Source of the DNA: Anaspis maculata
Lineage: Eukaryota > Arthropoda > Insecta > Coleoptera > Scraptiidae
Length of the DNA stretch: 64,000 nucleotides
Direction of reading: 5' to 3'
NCBI GenBank assembly: GCA_949128115.1
Contig: OX421963.1
Span: 52,757,306 to 52,821,305, forward strand
Below the pieces are notes generated by a model that saw only the letters and a list, made by a program, of their open reading frames with translations, ran no database searches and had not been told where the DNA came from. The stretch's first letter is position 1. The number at the start of each line of letters is the position of its first letter. Of the stretch, positions 13,901 to 25,651 are shown in pieces. The position numbers were made by a program, and so were the translations under genes.

Positions 13901-16900
13901 TTGTGTTACTGGTTGGGTAATGGTGACGTCACAAATGCCGCTTCATCTTGGCGTTTTTACTTGCCGGCAGATTTTTTTTGGCACTTTTCATTATTTTTTT
14001 TACAAAAATGTTGCAGAGCAAAACAAAATAATATATTTAGACGAATATTCATTGTTTGGCTTGTGTAATTAAATGACACAATAAAATAGCAAATTTAAAG
14101 TACGCTGTACAGGCCCATCATCATGTGTTTATTTAGCCTCGACAATAAAGCAAGTTTCCCCTCATATAAATTCAATTTAATGATGAGGTTCCCCTTGAAT
14201 TTACGTCATTTATGAATTTACGATTATAATATGACGTACGTCATATTATAATCTGCAGAAAAGGTAATCTTGCAAGACTTAATATATGCGCATCAATAAA
14301 CTCAAGATATACCTACATAAAATTGGGCGGTTGCAAGTGGGCTTTAAATCGTCAACAATTTGTGACTTGAGCATTCGAGAATCTACGGAATCCAGGGTCA
14401 AAATCAGATTTACACCAGTTGGTAGGTACTTCTCTTGGGTGTTAAATAGGTCGTTTCGTTTGGGATTGGAATTTTTTGCAGTGCGAATGTGTGCCGCGAA
14501 TTTTATAATTAAATTGAATGTTAAATACCACTTTGGTATTCAAAGAAAATGTTTTATTGGAATTAAGTTAATTGGATGACGGCCTCGTGGCGCAGGTGGT
14601 TGTGTGGCTGCCTGCGGCCGCGAGAGCCCCGGGTTCGATTCCCGGAAGAAGTCTGGATGTTTGTGTTTGTCCAATTTGCAATTTTTCATGTAAATATAAT
14701 ATGATAATAAAGGGCAAAAACTCCTATGGCCGGTGAAGGCCGATAAGGAGGAAAACATTTATATTATTTATTTAAAGTTAATTGGATCATTTGTGGAGAT
14801 GCATGAACAACGAAAATGGCAACAGCGTTCGAAACAAACAATAGATCGCTGCCAACTGTCACTTGTGACATGACATTTGTTATTTCTAATATGTAACAGC
14901 AAAAAAAATAACAGTGACGAAAACAGCGGAAGCACCGAGAAAACATCTGAGACACCGAAACACCGCAATCCAAGGGTCGTGAAGGACGTCAAATATGCGC
15001 AATGAATATGAGTCATTCATATTAATGACAGTGACAGCCAAAAGCCAGTAGCTAGTCAGAGGATTAGAAAAGGTACGCAGCGTTGCCATTTAAACTGACA
15101 GGTGTACGATTTTTTTTTTCAAATTGGTGCCCTCACGCATTTGGACCGGCTCAAACGATAAGCCTTTGAGATCATACAATAAAGAGTTCAGCGTTCTTCA
15201 CTGACGATTCCTGCTAGTTTTTCGCCTGTTATCAGATATCAGTCTCTTCAGACAATATTGTAATATCATAATGTAGGTGCTCAAAACTTCAAAGTCAACG
15301 ATGGTGAGAACCAACTGTAACCGTGGGTTCCACAAAAAAAGATGATACGAGATCAGTTGATTGGAAATTTTTGTTTTGTCAATTTGTAGCTGACTGATCA
15401 ATGGAAATGGTGGTTTATCTGTCATTAGTGAAAATATGATGGGGTCTAGTCACGGATTTCGGTCTAGTACAGATTTCAGGCATTTTTTGTGGTTAATCGA
15501 CTAGCATTCAGTAGAAAAAAGTTCAGTTAATCGGCAATCAGTCTGATCGCCGATCATCTTTTTTTGTAGAACGGACAAACTGAGAGGATGGTTTACAAGG
15601 TTACAAGGTATTAATTTACATACCTTGTACTTGGCGCAGGCTATGACGTCATTAAACAAAAACAAATGCCTCAGCTTCCTGTGACTATCGGCGAACTCGA
15701 CAATAAAAGAGTTCTTGACTAAACGCCTTTGTGCCCTGTCAGTAACCTGAAAAAAAAGTTCATGTACACTTTATTCGTTTACAAAAAAATCATCTATTTC
15801 ACTAACCGGAAACATGGATTTAGTCTGTATCATGTTGAATTGATCCAAGAAATTCTGGGTCAGCTGCAGAGCTTCGGACAAATTGTGGTAGTCTTGGTGG
15901 GTGTTTGTGATGCACTTCAGCAGATCATGCAGCACCAGTGCATTTTTCTGCACCCTCGCCACCGGTTTGTGCAGGATGTCTTCCAAATTCAAGTTTATCG
16001 GTTGCCTAGAATGTTGCAGATTGGTGGCCGGTTGGCTCTTGTAGGTGATGTTTTTAGCAATGCTGCCAAACTGAGAGTTGGTTTCGCAACATTTTCGCAC
16101 AGTGTCGATGGCCCGACCGTAGTTGCTCAAAAATGCGCCGTACAGTTCCAGATTGAGCGCCTGAAAATGTGCAAAAACACGAGTCACTTCACGGAACCAG
16201 TGAAACAGGATTTGCGTCGCACTTTTTTTCAATGCCTTGATTGATGCTGTGATAATAAAATAACATTATACGGATGGTCCAGGTTATAGTAGTAATAATT
16301 CACCATTCGATGGTCTATCAAAAAATAAGTTAACATGGACTGCGTTTCTATCGCAGTTTTGGATCCGCTTGAGTTCCGATCGGATCCAGAGTGGCTTCAG
16401 TCAAGCGCGTTTCTATCGTCGCACGTCCGATCCGCTTCACTCAATCCTGTCTTACTCCTTTAGAATTAGGTTAGAATTGACGAGCAACATGGTTTAAAAC
16501 GCATCAGACTGCGCCAAACCGATATTCATTTTGAATTTTCTTGGTGTATTTGATTTACAATTACTGAAAGGCATCCCTCGATTTCGTAAAAATTACGCTT
16601 TGTTTACAAGTTGGTCATCTGTCACTTCGATCCGATCCCGTTTACATCGGATAAAATACAAGCGGATATAAGCCACGATTCGACTCAAGTCAAGCCAGCC
16701 AGAGCACCGGATCGACTTGAATTGCTGGATCCGATTGAAATTTCAATCCTAACCGTTTATATCGGCTATTTCGAGCGGATCGACCCGATCGGATAGAGTT
16801 TCGATCGGATCCAAAGCTGCGATAGAAATGCAGTCATGCATATTTTTATTTTTTCCAAAACGCTTCCTAAGGGAGATCCAGCTCTTCCAAGTTCAGTTTT

Positions 16901-19900
16901 AAAAACCTTTTTTTGCAATAACTCAGATCATTGAAGCAGTTTTGACCATATTTAGTAGTAGTACAAATACATATAGACAATACAAATAGAGAAGACCATA
17001 TAGCCCAGGCATTTTAGGTCAAAAATCGACAAAACCTAGAAATAATTCGCCCAAGGCTGAATTTTTGCATATTGACAGTTTGGACCTATAGTCGAAGTGG
17101 TAGGCAAAAAAAAACCGCAAATTGTGATACAAGCAAGAAATTTTGTACAGTTGCTCTGGAGAGTATTTAGAAGGATTTGACCCGCAGCGTTGATCGCGCA
17201 GTTCTGTCAGACTCCAGATGGCGTTAGTTTTTCAAAATGGCGGAAATTCGGTTAAAAAAGTATTTTCTTGGCAGAAATTGTTCGAGTGAGGACTCGTTTC
17301 TAACAATTCGATACCGCCTAATGCATTGGTGGTGACAGAACTTTAATTAAAATACGCGTTCATGCCAAATGATGCCAGAAAAACGTTCTGGCACGAAAGC
17401 TGCTGAACTGTTGATTCGATCGACTTGAAATTTGGTCAACAGGCAGGGTCTTGCTGTCAAATAAGTTGATTGGTTTTTGCCTGTCATCTGCCAAACGGAA
17501 GTGTCACTATCAAAAAATGACAGAAGCGGTATCCCATGAATCTTGACTTGATATACGTCATTGGAAAGCCCTTAAAAAGCTGTATTCAGAATAGTTGAAA
17601 ACTTTTCTTCAACTGTCACTTGGCAATAATTTTAAAATGTCGAAGTTCAAAACTTTGACATTCAATTATTCAAAATCTATCAGCTGTATTGGAACCAAAT
17701 TCGGCAGGAAGCAACATAACAAAAGAATCAAATTAGGTTTGTAGTTGCAGCTTTCTACCATTCGCCAGTCGGGCGTTGCGAGTTTTTAAATTTTTTCCCG
17801 GCCATGATCACCCGAGAGGGCCGCTCACTCGGGTTTTGACTAGGGCGACCCGCGTTTGGTTCGGGACTTTATTCAGACGCTCTTTTGCTTGGAGATCGAC
17901 TTTTTTCTAAAATTTTCAACTGGCATCGAAAGTAGATTGCATTGGGCGTCATGTAGGGCTGTTTTCAAATGCGATGCATTTCCAGTTTTCCGGCGGTAAT
18001 TGTTTCAAAATAAACTTGCACATTCCGTAATCAAAATAAAACTGCAGAGCGAATTTAGACATACGGTAAGCCCCACGAAATATTCATTTTAGGTGCAGAC
18101 ATGCTTCGAGTCATGACTGGAGAAAGAATTGAATTAATTTTTGAGGAGGAAAAATTTGGAATCGGATCAATAGTTCTCGAGTTTTCTATCCTGGAAAAAC
18201 TGAAAAATTTCAACTTTCTATCTCGTGAACAGATTTTCACCAATATTTTTTTAAACAAGAGGTAACTGGTTCTTGAACATTTTCCGACCATTCCATGCCT
18301 CAATTTTCCTGGAGTTTCCCACATGAAAATCAAAAACCTGTTTATCGAGAAAGGACTCAGAATGATGGAGCTCAAAATGAAGCCTTAATTGACGGTTTTC
18401 ACTAAGAGATGATTTGAGAAAGACTTGGAAGTTTTTTCCGGAAAATTCAAATTTTCTTGAAAAAATGTTTGAGTTTCCTGCTTTGTTCCATCTATCTCTC
18501 TGAACATTGTTTGCTTTTGCCCAAACTATTGATTCAACGATGTTCACAACTTCCTCTCTAGCTATTTCTTTGTCTTTATAAAGAATGAATATCCCAGTTT
18601 TACTGCTCATCGCAAATGAGAGGTTCTTATGGTATTTCCTAAGATGAATTTTCCCTTCAACTTTATTCCTTTGTCTATTAATAGTATTGAGACCTGGTGA
18701 TAATTCCCATATTTATCACAAACAAGATGCTGAGAAAAAAGGTTCTTTCTTGCATTGCGTTAACGCAATAGGTATAAGCAAATGATATGGGTTAAGTCAT
18801 CTTCTATTCCATCTGAAACTTGGCAGCCTTCATTTCCAACCTGCTTTATCATATCCAACCCAACTAGCAACCTCAGAAACAGTGCTGAACATAAAACTTA
18901 CAAATTTTGGCACCTAATTATTTTGTAACTTTGCGTATAAGCTTATCGCAACGCAAGATATTGGGTGGCAAGGGCAAGCAATACATTTAAAAGACCTAGG
19001 AGTATCCTAGACATGTTCAAGGATCATCAATTGACTGAAAATAGCGCCCCTATAAGGACACACTGGGGAACACACCTACGAGTTCAAATTTGTTACTTCT
19101 GAAATAAATGAATTTTCTTCATTTTTTTGCCTCACTGGCATGAACGCGTGTTTTAATTGGAATTCTGTAATCACCAATGTATCAAACAGCATCGAATTGT
19201 CAGAAATGAGTCCTCACTCGAACAACTTCCGCCTAAAAAATATTTTTCGAATCAAATTTCCGCCATTTTGAAAAATGACGGTATCTTGAGTCTGACAGGC
19301 CTGCGCAATCAACGCTGCGGGCCAAATACTTCTAAATACTCTCAAGAATAACTGTGCAAAATTGCTTGCTTGTATCACAATTTGCGGTTTTTTTCTGATA
19401 TTAGGAGTGTACCGCTGCTACTACTAGTACAACAACATATCAAAATACCCAAACTTTCCCCTGTCCGCGTCTTTGATTTTCAGGCCCTCAAGTTCTTGAA
19501 GTTGCATCGCTGATCTGCGACTCAGGCCGTAGCATTATTCTTGGACCGATCATACTCAGGCTGGGCTTGAATTGAAGAGAAAAGACCAAACAACGATTTT
19601 CTGGTGCGAAAAACCCATTTCCGGTACGCGGCAAGCCGGCAGACCCGCGAAATTCAAAATTAACGCTGCTATTCGCGACGACTTCTTACTGAATTCTTGC
19701 TTTGTATCGTTTGTCACCAATAAACAGTGACAAACCAGGAGTCAGTGCATTCAGCAATTCTTCAGCTTTCCAAGTGTGTATCTATGATGCCTGTGGAAAC
19801 ACCGATTGCAGATATAAACCTCCAGACTAAGCGTGGGTCAGGGTGATGCGATCTCTGTGTTGCGCCATATGGGGCGATTGTTGCAACCCGTCAATCCATT

Positions 19901-22900
19901 GAATGCAAATACATCGTAATTCGATGTATTGTATATCCCGTTGATATCATTTTGGTACAAAAAGTGTCGATCATTGTTGAAGGGTGCTCGTGGGGGGGGG
20001 GGGGGCGAAGCTCGGCTAGGTGGTTCTTTTTTCCTGGGCCATATTGAACCGATCACAACAAGTTTGGTATCTTTTTCGACTGAATTCAGTGTCGTAAACT
20101 CGAATCCGATGTGTAAATTTGAATAAAATGAGTTTGAACAAGTTAACTTGAAAAAACTTGTTTTTTATTTGACAATTTTGACGATTTTTTTTCTACTATT
20201 AGATGTGTTCATCTTTGGAAATACTCCAAGGGCCATTAGAATGAAGTGTATTATTCACAAGAATCATCCACTCGATATATAATTTGGTTTCTCGAGTTTC
20301 AAAAATCGATTTGAACTTGAGCCGGCGCGGCGCATCGTCTACTAATTACCTGAACACTACAGCATGCACCTGTGAATGAAAATAGCCTCAACTATTGGTT
20401 GAATAAGAACTAATCTTTGAGAATGCGGGGATCTGTGCAGAATTGAATTCCCTATAACATTCGCCGTAAATCGCACTGCAGGGTTTTGAGTTATTTGAGG
20501 GTAGAGGTAACAGCTTCTATTTGAAATATAGAGTATGAATCTTGCTCAAATGTTATGCCCCTCCTCGAATAACGAATAACTCAAAATCCTGCCGTGCGAT
20601 TCAGGGCGATTTGAATTATGTTATAGGGAACTCACTTCTGCACAGATCCTTGAAGTTTGAAAGATGAGTCATCATTCTTTTAATAGTTTGAGTTATTTTT
20701 ATTTGAAGGTGCATGCTGTAGTGTTCTGGTCATTAGTAGATGCGGCGCTGGGCCGGCTCAGGTTAAAATCGATATTTCAAACTCGAGAAACAAAATTTTA
20801 CATCGAGTGAATGATTTTCGTGAAGAATACACTCCAATCTGATGGCCCCTGAAATATTTTTTAAGATGAACACCTCTAACAGTAAGAAAAAAAATTCGTC
20901 AAAATTGTCAAAGAAAAAACAAGTTTTTCCTAGTTAACTTGTTCAAACTTGTTTTTATTCAAATTAACACATGGGATTCGAGTTCAGGAGTTTGAATTCA
21001 CTCGGAAAAAAATACCAAACTTGTCATGGTCGGTTCTACATAGCCAGGGAAACAAAATGAACCACCTAGCAGAGCTGCCCCCCCCCCACGACTCCCCTTC
21101 AAGAATAATCGACTTTTTTTGTCCAAAATGGTATCAACCGGATATGATGCGTCAAATTATAATGTATCTGCATCCAACGGATTGACGGGCTTCATCCGCT
21201 CCATTTTTAGCTGCAATTTTTTACCTCCTCTTCAATAACTCCAAACCCCCCGAGTGCGATTTTTGGCGATTTTGGATATGTAGTATAGAGCACTCAATTC
21301 TGAACATAATATCAAATTTTCAGGACGTCCATATTTTTTCCGAGGTTGAAATCATTCTTTCTTGTACTACATGACGCAAGACAGAGATCGCGTTACCCTG
21401 ACCCGCGTTTAGTCTGGGGGCTGTATATTTGCAATCGGTGCCTCCACAGGCACCATAGATACACACTTGGAGTGCTGAAGATTTGCTGAATGCATTGACT
21501 TATAGTTTGTCACTGTTAACTCTTGACAAACGATACAAAACGAGCATTCCGTAAGAAGTCGTCGCAAATAGCAGCGTTAATTTTGAATTTCGCGGGTCTG
21601 CCGGCTTGCCGCGCATTGAATGTGGGCCACTTGCACCAGAAGATCATTGCTTGATCTTCTATCTTCAATTCAAGCCCAGCCTGAGCTCAATAGGTCCAAG
21701 AATAATGCTACGGCGTGAGTCGCAGATCAGCGATGCAACTTCAAGAACCTGAGGACCTGAAAATCAAAGACGCGGACAGGGGAAAGTTTGGGTATTTTGA
21801 TATGTTGTTGTACTAGGTTCAAACTGTCAATGTGCAAAAATTCAGCCTTGGGCGAATTATTTCTAGGTCAAAACCTAATTTGACTGGGCTAATATGTTAT
21901 CACCACCGTCGTCACGGATATTGGGGCATCAAAAATCAGCCAACCTTTTTTTAAATGATGGACTCACCTGGTTTCTACGCAAGTGTAAAAATCCGTGACG
22001 ACATGTGTCTTTTCTATTTGTATTGTCTATACTTATAAAATAGATACCCATCACTTGACGTAGACAATTTTTGTCAAAATTGTCCAGTGGCGTAGATACC
22101 GGGGGAGGGGGTTATTTCACTTCTCCCGTCCCATTTTCTACGCCACTAGACATTTTTGAATAACTACACCTTTTTCGAATTACCTGCTCAATTTAGAAAA
22201 AAAGTTACTTTTGTAAAAAATTTATTTGAGGCTTCGTTTACGAGATAATTGAGTTATTAGGTATGATAACAAACAAAAAAAGGGATACCCCGTGAGACCG
22301 AAAATTGGATACTTCAATTTATAAAAACAGGACTCCACTAGTAGTTAGTCGATCGAAAAATAAGTCGACATTCATAATTTTGTTTTTTCTGAAACGCTTC
22401 CTACGGAAGATACAGCCCTTTTAGGTTCAGTTTAAAAAAAAATTTACAATAACTCTCACGTCATTAAAGCGATTTTGGCCAAACTTGCTACAAGTACTTC
22501 TGAAATAGATCCCCATCACTTGACGCAAACAACTTGACTTTTGTCAAAATTTGTTCAGTGGCGTAGGTGGAGGGGGTTTGTTTCACTTTGCCACTTTGGT
22601 GTACTACTGAGCTTGACTAAAATGATGTGGTCAGCGGAAGTTCCCAAAAATATTTATTTGATGATTTTTCCTGTAGTTTTCGAATATATCTATCATAATT
22701 TTCTATATCTCATAACATACAGGGTGTTGAAAAGAAGTTTCATTTTTGCGACACCCTGTATTTACTCATTGTATTCTAGACAGTTTGCTTTGTTGATTAC
22801 AAAAATATATGACACTTGTGGATTTTTTTTCAAATAACTTGTCAAAAAAATTAATAAAATCTCAATTTTGTGGATATTCCCGATATTCTTCTAATAAGAT

Positions 22901-25171
22901 GCTATGATTACAGCACTAAATTTCAGAAGTGAGACTTGTTTCCATTCAAATCCAATGTTTCGTTAATGTGTAGCCTAAAAATTAGTTTTAGTGTTTTTTG
23001 GGTATTTGATGCTGTAATCACAACCATCTTATTAGAATAATATCCATAAAACTCAGATTTTAATAATTTTTTTGACAAGTTATTTTAGAAAAAATCGACA
23101 AGTGTCATACAATTTTGTAATCAGCAAAGCAAACTGTCTAGATTACAAAAGTAAATACAGGGTGTCGCAAAAATTATTTTTTTTTTCTATTATATAGAAA
23201 TCTCTCTAGTCTCTCTACTAGTCTCCTAGTATATTAGGAGATATAGAAAATTATGGTGAATATATTCGAAAAGTACAGGAAAAATTATCAAGGATTAGTT
23301 TTTTATTTTGAAAAATATCTCAAAAGGGAAGCGTTCAGTTGAGGGGGTCCCATCTCGCGTGATCACCCTGTACAAAATTATAGAAAAGTCACTTACCAAA
23401 GTTTTGAAGCTTTCCCCAATCTTTCCATCTCCTTTTTCAATGTAACCCTTTAGCACGTCCAAAAAATTTGAATGTAAACTATACAGCTCCGGTATCTTGT
23501 AAAAGATCGTGTTCAATTCCGTATCGGTCGCGATCGGCTGTGATGTGTTCAATGTCGACTGTATAGCTTTCATGTACTGCAAACATGAAATTCCATCAGG
23601 AGAAATTCACAAATTTTACGAAACCGCATTTACCTTTATCAAAACACTCAACCATTCCACGTAGTCGGACTCGCTGTCAATTATGTTTTGCAAGATGCAC
23701 TGATACATGGACTTTTCTTCTATGGACTCGACATCCGGTTCGATAGCAAATTTTCTTTTCGTCGATGGAGTCGACGATTCCAACGAGCTTGAACTTGCGT
23801 AAGAGCCGTTACTGACCCTGTGGCGTACCTCAGATGTTTCGTCGTCGCTGCTGGAGTGTCCGTTGTCATTTTGAATGGCAGCTCTACAACTTCAATGTTA
23901 TGAACACAGTGGTTTATTGGGGCTTAACACTGTTCAATAATTCATTATAACGTGTCATCACAATACCACAAAAACCGTAGAGTTTGACAAGCAAGTTTCA
24001 AGTTTCATTAGAATCGAATCACCATCGAGAAGTTCAATATGACGAATCAAAGATGGCGGTGGACTGTCAAAGTGAAATTTAGGTAGAACCTGCCGTTACT
24101 TTTTTTGACATCAATTCTTGGACACCTGTATAATAATGTGAACTTGGAATGCGATACTTTTGAGACACACTGTATATGCAATCTCAGAAAATGATTTAGA
24201 ATCGCTCACTAGACTGATTCAATTTTTGATAGCATATGACCAGAAATGTCAATCAGAATCAATTAAAGAGGTGCAAAGGTCGATAGGTCACTTGGAACTT
24301 ACTGTATGAAATACTCAATGTTGACATAATTGGAAGCTCCAGGCGACTGAGATCCCTTATCACGTTTTGGCAGAAACGAAGCTGTGGAACTCAGCGTATT
24401 TTCATTACTAGAATTATCACTTTCCATCAAATTAATATCTTGCTCTTCTGGCTCAGGAGCTACTGAATCGTAATAAGGCTCATCGGGTGTAGGAATTCGC
24501 TCAGAGCTGGAGTTGATCTCTGAATTGTCAGATTTATTTTCTTGAATGCTGTTTTCACGATGAAAAACTGGCTTGGAAGGTAACCTGGAACTGGGATATG
24601 AAAAAAAAATTTGGTCAGGCAGAAGGAACTGACTTTGGTGGTGAGCTATTCCTGCTGGCCGGTTTCAACCCATTCACTTCTATTACGGTCACGAATGAGC
24701 TGGGATCGGGCGTCGAAGTTTCCACTTGTTCAGTCACGAGCTTGGAGAGCTCATTTGAAATTTCAGTAACGCACATCTGAGCAGAGATTGACTCAAAATC
24801 TTCCAAGCTCAAGGCGGCGACCGAAGGCATGTCGGTCTTCTGAAAAAAACAAATTTGTTCCTTATCTGATAACGGAAAACGCAAGCAATATTTACACTCT
24901 GGGTGTTATCTGTAGTGACATCACAGGTTTCGCTTCCTTTATTCTGGTCATTTTCACCTGGGATAGTCTTCTTGTGTTTCTGGATGTCTTGCAGCAATCT
25001 CTCGAGGTATTCCACGTAAATTTCTTCTTTTCTCACCTCCTCCTTGAACATGGAAACTTTCTGTTTGTGTTTGGCTAGATTCAACTTTATGTGTTCCTCC
25101 CAGGCCCCCGGTAGTGGATTTTCGGGGAACCTCTGGAGCCACACTTGTTGTAAATCGTTGAAAACACTCAT
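7936..25171 (-). CDS. BCR/ABR-family RhoGEF-RhoGAP, complete 13-exon gene
   Basis: Coding exons in minus-strand order: 25171-24896, 24839-24634, 24590-24303, 23883-23634, 23576-23397, 16160-15807, 15746-15624, 12302-12114, 10661-10280, 10218-9852, 9775-9636, 9123-8877, 8149-7936. They sum to 3216 nt (1071 residues), every phase agrees and all introns are GT-AG. The order follows mammalian BCR: N-terminal oligomerisation coiled coil ([14 protein letters not shown], residues 1-75), a Ser/acidic linker, a DH domain (about 310-520), a PH domain ([13 protein letters not shown]), a C2 domain (ISLEVDFYG), and a RhoGAP domain with arginine finger in [11 protein letters not shown], then [13 protein letters not shown] and [19 protein letters not shown]. 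Such proteins exchange and hydrolyse nucleotide on Rho/Rac/Cdc42 GTPases at the membrane. It keeps the BCR N-terminus, but the linker is much shorter than BCR's kinase region; it is longer than ABR (859). Start: the ATG at 25171; an in-frame ATG at 25192 is possible. Confidence 0.95.
9147..9434 (-). mobile_element. 288-bp MITE (family M) in the BCR-like intron
   Basis: Terminal inverted repeats GGGGCCTTGCA / TGCAAGGCCCC are flanked by AT on both sides. A second copy, in opposite orientation, interrupts the copia element at 38193-38479; by eye the two differ at about eight positions, roughly 97% identity. It lies 23 bp upstream (in transcription order) of the exon ending at 9123, leaving only the polypyrimidine tract and acceptor between. 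Confidence 0.85.
11327..11785 (+). repeat. degenerate tandem array, about 50-bp unit
   Basis: The core GGTGGGTCTAAAAAGAAG recurs about seven times (near 11333, 11429, 11480, 11526, 11608, 11689, 11741), usually followed by GAGTCAAAAATCAACTC. Spacing varies from 46 to 96 bp. It lies within an intron of the BCR-like gene and has no CRISPR-like spacing. Confidence 0.8.
12520..13539 (+). mobile_element. 1.02-kb inverted-repeat element, TA target
   Basis: The ends CAGCGTGGCCCAACG and CGTTGGGCCATCCTG are inverted repeats directly flanked by TA on each side. The arms stay recognisable for about 170 bp, including GAACAGAGGGGTTTTCG and its inverse. The interior has no coding sequence, so it is non-autonomous, of Tc1/mariner-like target type. 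It lies in the intron between the two PH-domain exons of the BCR-like gene. Confidence 0.8.
14222..14253 (+). repeat. perfect 32-bp palindrome with a double TGACGT core
   Basis: The half-site GATTATAATATGACGT is followed directly by its exact reverse complement with no spacer. The centre contains overlapping TGACGT / ACGTCA, the CREB/ATF half-site. Confidence 0.9.
14490..15115 (+). repeat. dispersed repeat copy, interrupted by a SINE
   Basis: Homologous in inverse orientation to about 32735-33115, with a further fragment at about 34470-34600. Shared landmarks include AAAGAAAATGTTT near one end and ACTGACAGGTGTACGA near the other. The SINE at 14578-14774 splits this copy; the 32.7-33.1 kb copy is unsplit at that point. 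Confidence 0.7.
14578..14774 (+). mobile_element. tRNA-derived SINE with 13-bp target-site duplication
   Basis: The head has a Pol III A-box (TGGCGCAGGTGG) and B-box (GGTTCGATTCC) spaced as in a tRNA gene, followed by a non-tRNA body and an AT-rich tail. The 13-bp duplication AAGTTAATTGGAT flanks it exactly (14565-14577 and 14775-14787), which shows a single insertion by target-primed reverse transcription. It is not a functional tRNA gene, because the cloverleaf stems do not pair well. Confidence 0.88.
16338..16834 (+). mobile_element. 0.5-kb terminal-inverted-repeat element
   Basis: The ends ACTGCGTTTCTATCGCAG and CTGCGATAGAAATGCAGT are imperfect inverted repeats, extended inward by TTTGGATCCG / CGGATCCAAA. 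CATG occurs at both junctions. The related sequence near 22350-22400 lacks this insert, which supports the boundaries. Confidence 0.75.
18251..18610 (-). other. unidentified 119-codon ORF in the loop of a foldback element
   Basis: The predicted product is hydrophilic, lacks low complexity, begins [18 protein letters not shown] and contains [18 protein letters not shown]. It lies in the unpaired loop between the arms of the 17100-19398 palindrome, antiparallel to nothing known and co-oriented with the BCR-like gene. I do not recognise a family. It may be a captured gene fragment or chance. Confidence 0.25.
19412..21823 (+). repeat. 2.4-kb palindrome with arms of about 1.2 kb
   Basis: The left arm begins with sequence containing AACATATCAAAATACCC and is mirrored at the right end by GGGTATTTTGATATGTT. 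Paired landmarks continue to a centre near 20617 (for example AATCGCACTGCAGG against CCTGCCGTGCGATT). Arm divergence is moderate, with substitutions and small indels, so it is not a recent duplication or an assembly mirror. Confidence 0.85.
22083..22147 (+). repeat. short hairpin with GTGGCGTAG ends
   Basis: CAGTGGCGTAGATACC and TTCTACGCCACTAG form the arms of a 65-bp stem-loop. CAGTGGCG is the terminus typical of hAT MITEs, and related single ends appear at 22557 and 28424. Probably remnants of one hAT-type family. Confidence 0.5.
22640..23290 (+). repeat. 0.65-kb inverted repeat containing CAGGGTGT hairpin ends
   Basis: The left arm (including TATTTACTCATTGTATTCTAG) and right arm (CTAGATTACAAAAGTAAATA) mirror around 22945. 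The left arm carries a small hairpin bounded by TACAGGGTGT and ACACCCTGTA. It ends about 110 bp from the DH-domain exon at 23397-23576. Confidence 0.75.
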
Positions 25172-25651
25172 TTTTAATCTGGAAAACTTCACATTCTCTT
25201 TGAAATTATTTACATAAATATTTGTAGGTGGATTTCTTTTCTCTTCAACATTGTTATCGTCAACATGGGAGTAACACTCTGATGATTACTGCAATTACGC
25301 ATTGGCATCAACCTAGGGAACACAAAACTCCCTAAGTCACACTTCGGACTTGAAAAATTCTCATCTTTAACCACAGTATTATAGATTTTAACTTGAATAA
25401 TTTTTCAATTTGAGCTGAGTATGTATCTTCTTTTGCATTTTCAAGAACATATCACGGATATATCTCCGTTTTGTGCTTGGAAAAAAACATGACACTAACA
25501 CGCAAGTTGGCAGCTCTGATTGACACCTGATTTATAGGTTATGTTGTGACAGCAAACGTCATAAACACAAATTTTTAAACAACTTTTAACTTTTATCCAC
25601 ATGTAGAAATCTAAAAAGTTATGGTAAATAAGCCATGATTTTAATAATAAT
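25172..25651. promoter_or_regulatory. divergent intergenic region of the BCR-like gene and hydrolase A
   Basis: The two start codons face away from each other with 480 bp between, so this must hold both 5' UTRs and probably both promoters. No clear TATA box or initiator could be assigned with confidence. Confidence 0.5.

Larger units (their letters stand above)
16974..22032 (+). repeat. 5-kb nested foldback structure in the largest BCR-like intron
   Basis: The outer arms pair 16974-17090 with about 21820-22032 (shared AATAATTCGCCCAAGGCTGA and inverse). Inside are two further palindromes: 17100-19398, with a non-paired loop at about 17420-19130, and 19412-21823. No transposase is evident. Confidence 0.8.

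Noticed and set aside
14578..14650. tRNA gene
   Set aside because: A and B boxes are present but acceptor and anticodon stems do not pair, and a non-tRNA body, tail and 13-bp duplication show a SINE.
19412..21823. Assembly artefact producing a mirrored contig
   Set aside because: Arms differ by many substitutions and indels, which an assembly mirror would not show.
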